Below are positions 1 through 7,300 of a stretch of DNA of 8,794 bases, piece by piece (within the stretch, counting starts at the first letter, position 1; each line of letters opens with the position of its first letter). The translations under genes and the position numbers were made by a program. Source of the DNA: an uncultured Alphaproteobacteria bacterium (GTDB taxonomy: Bacteria; Pseudomonadota; Alphaproteobacteria; CAAHEQ01; UBA3637). The notes under the pieces are model-generated. The model saw only the letters and a program-made list of their open reading frames with translations. It was not told the origin of the DNA and made no database searches. The DNA lies in the NCBI GenBank assembly GCA_944391545.1, contig CALXTZ010000055.1:1-8794 (forward strand). The letters are read 5' to 3'.

Positions 1-1271
1 CCTGTTGTTCCGGAACAAGAGACGGTTTTATCGACGGTGCCGCATTTAAATGCATCGGAAGTATCATAGACGGGTTCTTGGCCGTCCGGGCAATCGGTGG
101 CTGCGCACACGCCGGTTGTACAGCCCGTACCGTCCAAAGAACAGCCGCTGCCGCAAACGGAACCGTTTTTGGTGCATTTAATTTCATTGTTAATTTTTGT
201 GCAATTGACGAGAGTTGCAGAATTTTTACATCCAAATACTTGCCAATAGTTAAAGTTCATAAATCCCCAAACTGTTCCTTGCGGGCAATTTAATTCCGTT
301 TCCGAACAAGCGCCGTATGAGCATCCTGTTCCATCTAATGAACAGTATAGGCCGCAAATTTGATTGCCAACATAACAATGCTGTTGCGCATCATTCAGAC
401 AAACAACACCTTCTTCGTTTTTACAGGCATCATATACAACATTGCCATAGCTTCCCGTTGTTAAGGTTGTTCCTGACGGGCATTCAAAGGTATTAAAACA
501 AGCAGGACAGCCCGTGCCGGATAAGTCTGTACATCGCGTGCCGCATTGTTTATCTCCTAAATAACAATTGATATCAGTTGTTTGTTTATACGTACACCAT
601 AAATCTTCTTCATTGTGATAACAACCGTAAAGCAAGCTTTTTTTGTATAAAAGAACTGAATCATTCGGACAGTCTGACTGATGACAAACACCGTCTTGAC
701 ATGCGTGTCCGTCAACTTGGCAATGTCGTCCGCATTGTTGTATCATTGAATCGGTTATTTTATAACAATCATATTTTCCTTTTATCCATTCTTGGGGAAC
801 ACAGACGACGTCATCATTTAGACAGCCGTGTAAGGTTCCGTTTTGAAAGGGTTCTGTTCCTGTTGGGCAAGTTTCACATGTGCTGGTTGTGCAATTTGTT
901 CCGTCGAGTAAACAACCCGTTGCACAAAATTCGCCATTTAAATAGCATAAGTTGAAACCGGAACGGTTATAACAAAACATATCATTTTCCGGGTTATAGC
1001 ATCCGTATCCTCTTAAAAATGGACTGGAAGGAAGAGGTGCATGATCCAAAATGGACTCATGATTCAAATTGAGGGTTTCGCAACGATTTTCACAATCTCC
1101 GTAACCGCAGCTTGTCCCGTCAACTTGACAATGTGTCCCGCATAATCGATCATTTATCATGCAATTATATCCGGAATTTGTTGTCCAGAAAACACAGGAT
1201 AAATCTTCATCCCGACATCCGTAGTAAGGTTGATCGTTGTATGTAACCGGTTGAATGGTACCGACAGGACA
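1..1271 (-). repeat. Tandem cysteine-rich protein modules, about 65 residues each
   Basis: Protein-level modules inside the pilin-like gene start at bases 1271, 1082, 869, 671, 482, 287 and 92, i.e. 63, 71, 66, 63, 65 and 65 codons apart; the last is cut by the window edge. Most begin CPxGT, then have YGC or a variant, further Cys, and a 17-residue tail of the form CGxxCxxDGTxCxxGxC. Visible tails are CGTHCQVDGTSCGYGDC, CATGCLLDGTNCTTSTC, CGRHCQVDGHACQDGVC, CGTRCTDLSGTGCPACF, CGLYCSLDGTGCSYGAC and CGSGCSLDGTGCTTGVC. A lone tail, CGTGCSPTGASCTNGSC, precedes the first full module. The second module lacks CPxGT and the fourth has an altered tail. The copies are diverged at DNA level, so this is an old duplication rather than a recombining satellite. 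I do not recognise a named domain. Confidence 0.8.
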
Positions 1272-2280
1272 TTGACCGACATCAATACAACTGCCATTGG
1301 TGCAACTGGCGCCGGTTGGGGAGCAACCGGTCCCGCATCTATGTTTTTCGCCGCCGGCGGTTGTGATGTAACATGTGCAGTTTCCGTCGGTGCAACCGGC
1401 CGGTTCACAGGCCAGAGAAACACAGGCATTATTGAGTAAGAATCCGTTGTCGCAGACACACGTTCCGTTTTGGGCAAAAGGTTTAAATCCGCCGGCTTGG
1501 TCACACAGGCATTGACAAGTGTCAGGGTCGCGCGTGCCGAGCATACCGGGTTGCCCGAAATCACACGGTTCAAAACATTGACCGTTACATTCTTCCATAC
1601 CGTCTTTGCAAACGCAAAAGCCGTTTTGTTCTTGGCGGTCATCGGGACAAACGCATTCATCATCGACACACACATGCCCGTTTGTACAAATTTGGCCGCC
1701 GCACCGTTCGGCGTTTTGAGAGGCGTCGAAATAAAAGTTCATGGTATTTGTGTTATTTGTACAAAGCGTTTTTGGGTTTTCTTTGGCGACGGCACCGTTG
1801 ACTTCGATCAGGAAGTCGGAGGGATTGGGTCCCGTCATGACGTGTTTACAAACGGATGGCGGGACGTTTTGAACGGTAATGACGAAGATATCGGCATTGA
1901 CGCGAAAAGGTGTTACGGGAAAACCGGAGAGAGAAGATTCGGGCAATTCGGCGTTGATGATTTGCTGTTCATCTTGGACGGATAAGAAGGCTTCGTTTGT
2001 GATAACGACGGCAGCGGTTAAGGAGACATCTTGAATGATTGCATTGGCTTTGTGTTTATTGAAAGCGTACAAGATACCTGTGATGGCGATAAGGGACAGA
2101 ATGCCGATGAGAGCCAAAACGGCGAGCATCTCAATCATACTTCTGCCGGATTGGCATCGTTGGGGCGCTCCTTTTCTAAATCGATTTATTAATTTAAATT
2201 GTCTTAAAAATGCCGCAAAACGGCCGTTATCCTTTGTATGGGGGGGGGGGGGTAACTGTTGTACGATTGAAGAAATTCAT
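1..2280 (-). CDS. Phase-variable pilin-like cysteine-rich repeat protein (C-terminus beyond window; start out of frame here)
   Basis: I read one continuous frame on the minus strand from just after the C run (2240-2252) to base 1, with no stop. It would give about 759 residues plus an unseen C-terminus. With 12 C the protein starts at the ATG at 2280. It then has a 45-residue basic leader, a prepilin peptidase site SG/RSMIEML (Gly45, Glu50 at mature +5) and a hydrophobic helix at about 51-72. A pilin-like region follows, then an EGF-like Cys-rich stretch from about base 1703, then ~65-residue Cys-rich modules from base 1271 onward. The family rule is that type III leaders are cut after Gly and the protein is assembled or displayed by a type IV pilus or type II secretion-like machine. 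Adhesin or minor pilin is inference. With the 13 C shown, the ATG frame ends at a TAA (2227-2229) after 17 codons, so the gene is OFF or mis-sequenced. No other start in frame precedes the cleavage site. It has its own promoter and lies 60 bases after lepA. Confidence 0.8.
2240..2252 (-). repeat. Poly-C run of 13 near the gene start (probable phase-variation switch)
   Basis: Thirteen consecutive G on the plus strand, which are 13 C on the coding strand, lie 28 bases into the ORF that begins at 2280. Run lengths divisible by three (12 or 15) join the ATG to the pilin frame. Lengths of 13 or 14 end in early stops. Such runs are classic sites of slipped-strand mispairing in contingency genes. 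A homopolymer of this length is also a common place for assembly error. Confidence 0.85.
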
Positions 2281-2288
2281 GGTTTATT

Positions 2289-2294
2289 CCCTTT
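2289..2294 (-). promoter_or_regulatory. Shine-Dalgarno site that fixes the pilin-like gene start upstream of the C run
   Basis: AAAGGG lies eight bases before the ATG at 2280. It supports this ATG as the true start, so that translation must cross the C run to reach the prepilin motif. Confidence 0.7.
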
Positions 2295-2306
2295 CATATC
2301 CAGTTT

Positions 2307-2334
2307 ATTATAAAAAAACGCAACCAGATGTCAA
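2307..2334 (-). promoter_or_regulatory. Consensus sigma-70 type promoter of the pilin-like gene
   Basis: On the minus strand TTGACA (2334-2329) and TATAAT (2312-2307) are separated by 16 bases, both boxes matching the consensus fully. Transcription would begin near 2300, leaving a leader of about 20 bases before the ATG at 2280. The promoter starts only six bases past the lepA stop codon, so this gene need not depend on read-through from lepA. Confidence 0.8.
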
Positions 2335-2340
2335 TCCCCT

Positions 2341-4143
2341 TTATTCGTCACCGATACGCAAAGCTTCAATGAATGCGGATTGCGGGATTTCGACTTTCCC
2401 GAATTGACGCATCTTCTTTTTGCCTTCCTTTTGCTTTTCAAGCAATTTCCGTTTACGTGTGATATCGCCGCCGTAACATTTGGCCGTCACGTCTTTTCGA
2501 TAAGCGGAAATATCTTCACGAGCAATAATCTTCCCGCCGATAGCCGCCTGAATCGGAATTTTGAATTGATGACGCGGAATTAAATCCTTTAACCGTTCAC
2601 AAATTTGTCGGCCGCGGCGTTCGGCCTGCGTTCGATGAACCAAAAATGACAATGCATCCACCGTTTCGCCGTTGACTAGAATCGTGACTTTAACCAAATC
2701 ACTGGGTTCGTAATCCACAACTTCATAATCAAAGCTGGCATAACCGCGACTGATGGATTTTAATCGGTCGTAAAAATCAAACACAATTTCATTTAAAGGC
2801 AATTTATACACGGCCATGGCTCGGTTGCCGACATAAGTCAGGTTTTCCTGAACGCCGCGCCGTTCGGCACACAATTGCAAAATAGAACCCAAGTATTCAT
2901 CCGGAGTCATAATCGTTGCGCGAACCCACGGTTCTTCGATTTCGCTGATCAGCGTTACATCGGGCATATCCGCCGGATTATGCAAATCTATGATGTCTCC
3001 GTTCGTTAAATGAACTTTATACACAACACTCGGCGCCGTCGTAATCAGGTCAAGATTAAATTCACGTTCCAACCGCTCTTCGATGATTTCCATATGCAGC
3101 AAGCCTAAAAAACCGCACCGGAACCCTTGTCCTAAAGCCATGGATTTTTCGGGAACAAATTGGAAGCTGGCATCATTTAATTGCAGTTTTCCCAATGATT
3201 CTTTTAAAACCTCGTAGTCATTCGTGTCCAACGGAAAGAACGAACAGAAAACAACCGGAACGCTGGGTTTAAAGCCGGGTAAAGGGGCATCTGTCGGATT
3301 TTTTTCATCCGTGATGGTATCACCGACTTTGGTTTCACCGATGCTTTTGATGCTGGCTGTGATAAAGCCGATTTCGCCGGGATGCAAAGCCGGAACATCT
3401 TTCATTTTCGGCCCAAACACACCGATTTTTTCAACCGTATGTGTCGTACCGGCTGACATCATTCGAATTTGTTGGCCTTTTTTCAAGATGCCGTCTTTAA
3501 CGCGAACCAAAATAACAATGCCTAAATAAGGATCGTACCAAGAATCGACCAACAATGCTTTTAAGGGCGCTTTTTCATCGCCTTCGGGCGGAGGCAGGCG
3601 TTTGACCAAAGCCTCCAACACATCGTGAATGCCGATGCCTGTTTTGGCAGAAATCAAAACAGAGTCGGATGTGTCAATGCCGATGACGTCTTCAATTTGT
3701 TTTTTGACGCGCTCCGGATCTGCGGCCGGCAAATCGATTTTGTTGATGATCGGGATAATTTCATGGTCGACTTCAATGGCTTTGTAGACATTGGCCAGCG
3801 TTTGCGCTTCAACGCCTTGAGAGGCGTCAACAACCAGCAAAGATCCTTCCACGGCCGACAAAGAGCGGCTGACTTCATATGCAAAGTCAACGTGTCCCGG
3901 TGTGTCAATCAAGTTCAAGTGATACGTATTGCCGTCGTTGGCCGTGTATTCCAATCGAACGGTTTGTGCTTTGATCGTAATGCCGCGTTCGCGTTCAATA
4001 TCCATGTTGTCGAGCAATTGATCTTTCATTTCTCGTTTCGTCAACAACCCGGTGTGTTCAATCAATCGGTCTGCCAGCGTTGATTTACCGTGATCAATAT
4101 GGGCAATAATGGAAAAGTTACGAATTTTGGAAATATCACTCAT
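2341..4143 (-). CDS. lepA: Elongation factor 4 (LepA), ribosome back-translocating GTPase
   Basis: This is a full-length 600-residue translational GTPase, the usual LepA size. EF4 binds ribosomes, is held to remodel stalled or mistranslocated complexes and to affect initiation, and is found in cytosol and at the membrane. The GTPase motifs are all present: AHIDHGKS (14-21), RGIT (53-56), DTPGH (80-84), NKID (134-137) and SAK (165-167). EF-G-like domains follow (including GFRCGFLGLLHMEI). The LepA-specific C-terminal domain has a basic tail ending in MRQFGKVEIPQSAFIEAL. It ends without the EF-G domain IV, which separates LepA from EF-G. The start has AGGA seven bases upstream. It is divergent from the DUF362 operon and upstream of the pilin-like gene. 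I see no convincing terminator after it. Confidence 0.98.
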   Translation of the reverse strand: MSDISKIRNFSIIAHIDHGKSTLADRLIEHTGLLTKREMKDQLLDNMDIERERGITIKAQTVRLEYTANDGNTYHLNLIDTPGHVDFAYEVSRSLSAVEGSLLVVDASQGVEAQTLANVYKAIEVDHEIIPIINKIDLPAADPERVKKQIEDVIGIDTSDSVLISAKTGIGIHDVLEALVKRLPPPEGDEKAPLKALLVDSWYDPYLGIVILVRVKDGILKKGQQIRMMSAGTTHTVEKIGVFGPKMKDVPALHPGEIGFITASIKSIGETKVGDTITDEKNPTDAPLPGFKPSVPVVFCSFFPLDTNDYEVLKESLGKLQLNDASFQFVPEKSMALGQGFRCGFLGLLHMEIIEERLEREFNLDLITTAPSVVYKVHLTNGDIIDLHNPADMPDVTLISEIEEPWVRATIMTPDEYLGSILQLCAERRGVQENLTYVGNRAMAVYKLPLNEIVFDFYDRLKSISRGYASFDYEVVDYEPSDLVKVTILVNGETVDALSFLVHRTQAERRGRQICERLKDLIPRHQFKIPIQAAIGGKIIAREDISAYRKDVTAKCYGGDITRKRKLLEKQKEGKKKMRQFGKVEIPQSAFIEALRIGDE

Positions 4144-4171
4144 GTTTCAATCCTGTTTTCTGTTCGAGGTC

Positions 4172-4200
4172 AGCATAACGAAAATCGGGTTAAATTGCAA
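4172..4200 (-). promoter_or_regulatory. Likely lepA promoter
   Basis: On the minus strand TTGCAA (4200-4195) and TATGCT (4177-4172) are separated by 17 bases, about 30 bases before the lepA start codon. Spacing is ideal and both boxes are close to consensus. The assignment is by eye. Confidence 0.55.
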
Positions 4201-4219
4201 GCATTCGATAAAATCTTCT

Positions 4220-4247
4220 TTGTTTTTCGCGAGAATCGTTTTATACA
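4220..4247 (+). promoter_or_regulatory. Possible promoter of the DUF362-hydrolase-glycosylase operon
   Basis: TTGTTT (4220-4225) and TATACA (4242-4247) are separated by 16 bases. An excellent ribosome binding site, AAGGAGGT (4257-4264), lies just before the ATG at 4269. The -35 box is weak, so the call is tentative. Confidence 0.35.
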
Positions 4248-4268
4248 TAGAACAAAAAGGAGGTCAAT

Positions 4269-5351
4269 ATGTCCAAAGTTTACTTTATGGATTTTAAAAT
4301 CCGAGATATGGAAAAAGACAGCAAAGTTCAAAAAATAGAACGATTGTGCGACGCGGCCGGATTGAAAAATATATTAAAAGCCGGTGATTTGACGGCGGTC
4401 AAACTTCATTTCGGCGAACGCGGTAATGATGGATTTATTTCTCCCGTGTATGTGCGCCGGGTCGTGGAAAAAATCAAGGAGCAGGGGGCTGTTGCTTTTT
4501 TAACGGATACGAACACGCTTTATGTCGGCGAGCGCCAAAATGCCGCCGCTCATTTGAAGTTGGCCGTAGAGCACGGATTTGACTATGCCGTTGTCGGGGC
4601 GCCTGTTATCATCGCGGATGGTTTAAGGGGAAAAAACAGTCGAGAAATCCCCGTTCATGCCAAGCATTTTGAAACAGTTACCGTCGCCGGCGATATTGTC
4701 GATGCGGACAGCATGGTGGTTTTGTCACACTTTAAAGGTCATCCGATAGCGGGCTTCGGCGGTGCGATTAAAAACTTGGCCATGGGATGTGCTCCGGCGG
4801 CAGGTAAAAAAGCTCAACACCAGGAACGGCCTTGTATTGATGAAGATTTATGCATCGGATGCGGAACCTGTGTGCGCGAATGTGCGGCGCATGCTTTGTC
4901 TTTAGAAAATGCAAAAGCGCACTTAAACGCCCAAAAATGTGTCGGGTGCGGTAAATGTGTGACCGTTTGTCCGCAGCATGCCGTTTCGATGGACTTAAAA
5001 AAGCAATCAACGGCTTTTATGGAACGATTGGTTGAGTATGCCAAAGGGGCTGTCGACAACAAAAAAGGCCGCGTTTTTTACATGAATTTTTTAATGAATA
5101 TCACGCCGTTATGCGACTGTTTTCGCTTTTCAAACACAGCGGTTGTCCCGGATATCGGTTTGTTGGCTTCGGAAGATCCCGTTGCTTTGGATAAAGCCAG
5201 CATTGATTTAGTTGTCGAACAAGCCGGACATGACATCATGCATGATTTGCATCAGAAGAGCGATATGATGCGTCAGTTGACTTATGGTGCCGAAATCGGA
5301 TTAGGATCTATGTCGTATGAATTGGTTTCTTTGAATGGAGGCAATGAATGA
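4269..5351 (+). CDS. DUF362 domain protein with two 4Fe-4S ferredoxin clusters
   Basis: This 360-residue protein has an N-terminal DUF362 region (about 1-185, with conserved-looking VKLHFGERGN and LSHFKGHPIAGFGGAIKNLAMG). A bacterial two-cluster ferredoxin domain follows: C195-x2-C198-x2-C201-x3-C205 and C224-x2-C227-x2-C230-x3-C234 with a following Pro. A C-terminal DUF362 segment contains PLCDC and EDPVALDKASID. No signal peptide or membrane helix is seen, so it should be cytosolic. Low-potential electron transfer is supported by the clusters; the partner and reaction of DUF362 proteins are not established and I assign none. The start has a perfect AAGGAGGT. It overlaps the next gene by ATGA, so the two are probably translationally coupled. 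Confidence 0.92.
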   Translation: MSKVYFMDFKIRDMEKDSKVQKIERLCDAAGLKNILKAGDLTAVKLHFGERGNDGFISPVYVRRVVEKIKEQGAVAFLTDTNTLYVGERQNAAAHLKLAVEHGFDYAVVGAPVIIADGLRGKNSREIPVHAKHFETVTVAGDIVDADSMVVLSHFKGHPIAGFGGAIKNLAMGCAPAAGKKAQHQERPCIDEDLCIGCGTCVRECAAHALSLENAKAHLNAQKCVGCGKCVTVCPQHAVSMDLKKQSTAFMERLVEYAKGAVDNKKGRVFYMNFLMNITPLCDCFRFSNTAVVPDIGLLASEDPVALDKASIDLVVEQAGHDIMHDLHQKSDMMRQLTYGAEIGLGSMSYELVSLNGGNE

Positions 5352-6106
5352 AAAAAGGGCTCCTTTTCGGATTTTTGCTGTTATGCGCCTGTGCAACGGT
5401 TAATCCGTTGAAAGAAATGCGGTTTCAACCTGTTCCGACGATGGATTACACCATCGCCAGCTGGTATAAAATAACGGCTCCGGGCGAACCGTTGAAAGTG
5501 TATATTGAAGGTGACGGGCATGCCTTTAACAACAAAGGCCGACCGACACAAGATCCGACGCCGAAAAGTAATTTTTGGCGGGAAGTTGCGGCCAATGATC
5601 CCAGCCCGAACGTCGTTTATTTGGCGCGGCCGTGTCAGTATATGAAAAGTTCGACATGCTCTGAACAAGATTGGACAAGCGGCCGTTTTTCGGCGCCCGT
5701 CATTGATGCGATGGAAGTGGCTGTTTTAAAATTGATGAAAAAAGCAAAATCCGATCAAGTCATTTTAATCGGCTATTCCGGCGGGGCGCAAGTGGCAGGG
5801 TTGATTGCGGTCAGACATCCTCAACAAGTCAAAAAATGGATAACGGTCGCCGGGGTCATCGATTATCAAAGATGGGCTGCCTGGCATGACGATGATCCGC
5901 TCATGTATTCCATTGATTTGTCCGAATATCTTTCTGAAATGAAAGAAATAAATCAAATTCACTATGTCGGAACAAAAGACACGGTCGTGCCGCTTGAATT
6001 AACACAAAAAATTGTCACGGATGAAACACTGATTGTCCCGGTTAAAGGGGCGCGTCATGACAAAGGATACGATAAAATTATTAAGCAGATTTATGATGAG
6101 CGATAA
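5348..6106 (+). CDS. Alpha/beta hydrolase-fold lipoprotein
   Basis: This 252-residue protein has a lipoprotein signal: MKKG, a hydrophobic core, and a lipobox LCAC with Cys15 as the likely lipidated residue. The hydrolase elbow GYSGG places the nucleophile at Ser144. Asp211 (in GTKDTVVP) and His237 (in GARHDKGYD) are suitable for the rest of the triad. Cys96 and Cys104, in ARPCQY and STCSEQDWTSGRF, may form a disulfide, consistent with a protein exported to the periplasm. Substrate is unknown; an esterase or peptidase-like role is inference. The start overlaps the previous stop as ATGA, and GGAGG lies six bases upstream. Confidence 0.88.
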   Translation: MKKGLLFGFLLLCACATVNPLKEMRFQPVPTMDYTIASWYKITAPGEPLKVYIEGDGHAFNNKGRPTQDPTPKSNFWREVAANDPSPNVVYLARPCQYMKSSTCSEQDWTSGRFSAPVIDAMEVAVLKLMKKAKSDQVILIGYSGGAQVAGLIAVRHPQQVKKWITVAGVIDYQRWAAWHDDDPLMYSIDLSEYLSEMKEINQIHYVGTKDTVVPLELTQKIVTDETLIVPVKGARHDKGYDKIIKQIYDER

Positions 6107-6599
6107 ACTCGGATTTGATTTTTTCAACCGCTATACGTTGGATGTGGCCAACGAATTAATCGGTAAAGAACTTGTGTATAAAAATCACCGCGGCTTTATT
6201 ACCGAAACGGAAGCGTATATGGGATTTGACGATCCGGCCAGTCATGCTTTTCGCGGTCGAACTCCCAGGAATGCCGTTATGTTCGGGCCGGCCGGATACG
6301 CTTATATTTATTTTATTTACGGCATGTATCATTGTTTGAACGTAACGACGCAGGAGGAGGGATTTCCGGCAGCTGTTCTTATTCGCGGCGTTTTGCTGGA
6401 GGATGGAACGCATTTAAACGGGCCGGGAAAGCTTTGTCGCCATTTTGAATTGACAAAAGCTCAAAACGGTATCGACATGACGGTGAGCCCGCATCTTTTT
6501 ATCGCGCACAACAGCCGTTCATTTTCCATTTTGACAACGCCGCGCATCGGCATTAAAGTCGGGGTTGATTTGCCGTGGCGATTTGTTGCGGATATTTAA
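6057..6599 (+). CDS. 3-methyladenine DNA glycosylase (MPG/AAG family)
   Basis: This 180-residue protein matches the alkyladenine glycosylase fold of human AAG. The family removes alkylated and deaminated purines (3-methyladenine, 7-methylguanine, hypoxanthine) to start base excision repair. The signature block runs from about residue 47 to 96: ITETEAYMG with catalytic Glu52, DDPASHAFRG, TPRNAVMFGPAG, IYGMYHCLNV. NGPGKL follows at about 121. Length is normal. I chose ATG at 6057 because AAAGGGG (6044-6050) lies six bases before it; this makes the gene overlap the hydrolase by 50 bases. ATG at 6093 or 6096 would also keep the whole domain but has no clear ribosome site. The stop codon overlaps the stop of the convergent gene on the other strand. 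Confidence 0.93.
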   Translation: MTKDTIKLLSRFMMSDKLGFDFFNRYTLDVANELIGKELVYKNHRGFITETEAYMGFDDPASHAFRGRTPRNAVMFGPAGYAYIYFIYGMYHCLNVTTQEEGFPAAVLIRGVLLEDGTHLNGPGKLCRHFELTKAQNGIDMTVSPHLFIAHNSRSFSILTTPRIGIKVGVDLPWRFVADI

Positions 6600-7240
6600 G
6601 GATCAGACGGTTTTAAAGCGGCTTCATCCGAACGGGTTTGTTCCGTTTCTTCAACGCGCAGCAGAGAATCCATTTCCATTTTTAATCGTTCGATCTGCTT
6701 TTCATTTCCTTCGACGACGGCTTGATACATTTTTTCCTCCAACTCTTGTTTCTTGGCCTCCCGCTGCTCCACAGATAAGGCAGCGTTTCTTTCATCCATA
6801 CGTTGGATTTCACGTTGTTGTTTTTGAGCTTCTTTTTCTTCTCTTTCCAAGCGTCTTTGTTCTTCTTTATCTGTCTGTGGCGGAGGCGTTTGGGAATTTT
6901 GAGAAGGGGCTGCCTCGCTGTTGTTCCGTTCGGCGCGAATGAGAGAGTCCATCTCCATTTGAAGTTCCTGCATACGTTCTTTTCGCTCTTCGGAAGAAAG
7001 CCGAGCGTTCTTTTTATCCATTTTTTCGATTTTGCGCTGCAACTTTAAAGCTTCTTTTTGTCGGCGTTCCTGTGCGCGCATTTCTTCTTTACCGAGCGCT
7101 TCTGGCTGCGATTGCGAATCAACGACCGATATTTCCTGCGTGATTGAACGTGTTTCGATGGATGTTACGGCTTGGTCTTGCGCCCGAACAGAGCCGCATA
7201 AACAGACGCAAGCCCATAAAATAAGAACTTTTTTTTGCAT
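6596..7240 (-). CDS. Exported coiled-coil protein with an internal duplication
   Basis: This 214-residue protein does not match a family I can name. A signal peptide covers about 1-20 (MQKK, hydrophobic core, cleavage probably after VRA, mature from Gln21). The rest is very rich in Glu, Lys, Arg and Gln and almost certainly helical coiled coil. Two related units lie at about 55-104 and 129-197, sharing KEA-x-K-x-QR-x-I, MD-x-x-NA-x-LS and MEMDSL, separated by a Pro/Gln/Ser linker (about 108-124). The second unit carries an insertion of around 17 residues before MEMDSL. GGAG lies six bases before the start. It is 60 bases downstream of the nuclease gene on the same strand, so co-transcription is likely. 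A periplasmic scaffold or envelope role is inference only. Confidence 0.82.
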   Translation of the reverse strand: MQKKVLILWACVCLCGSVRAQDQAVTSIETRSITQEISVVDSQSQPEALGKEEMRAQERRQKEALKLQRKIEKMDKKNARLSSEERKERMQELQMEMDSLIRAERNNSEAAPSQNSQTPPPQTDKEEQRRLEREEKEAQKQQREIQRMDERNAALSVEQREAKKQELEEKMYQAVVEGNEKQIERLKMEMDSLLRVEETEQTRSDEAALKPSDP

Positions 7241-7300
7241 GCTTTTCTCCGTTTTTAAAGAATATTTTCAGTTTAACGCAAAGAAATTAAAAAAAGATTA

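Noticed and set aside
1..1271. CRISPR-like or DNA satellite repeat array
   Set aside because: Periodicity exists at protein level only; the DNA copies are too diverged and lie inside an open frame.
1157..1675. 172-codon minus-strand ORF starting MCVSMMNAF
   Set aside because: It is a frame shadow of the Cys-rich pilin-like gene, whose own frame is open over the whole stretch with regular cysteine modules.
1470..1985. 171-codon plus-strand ORF
   Set aside because: Antisense to the pilin-like gene, with no ribosome site or recognisable domain.
2136..2138. ATG inside RSMIEML as the start of the pilin-like gene
   Set aside because: It would remove the Gly -1 and leader needed for prepilin processing and has no suitable ribosome site, while the ATG at 2280 has both promoter and Shine-Dalgarno.
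3625..4083. 152-codon plus-strand ORF
   Set aside because: Antisense shadow of the lepA GTPase domain.
6033..6035. TTG as the glycosylase start
   Set aside because: Rare start codon without a ribosome site; the ATG at 6057 has AAAGGGG at good spacing.
7241..7300. Separate promoter or terminator between nuclease and coiled-coil genes
   Set aside because: Only a T run and weak box-like words are visible; no stem and no convincing -35/-10 pair.
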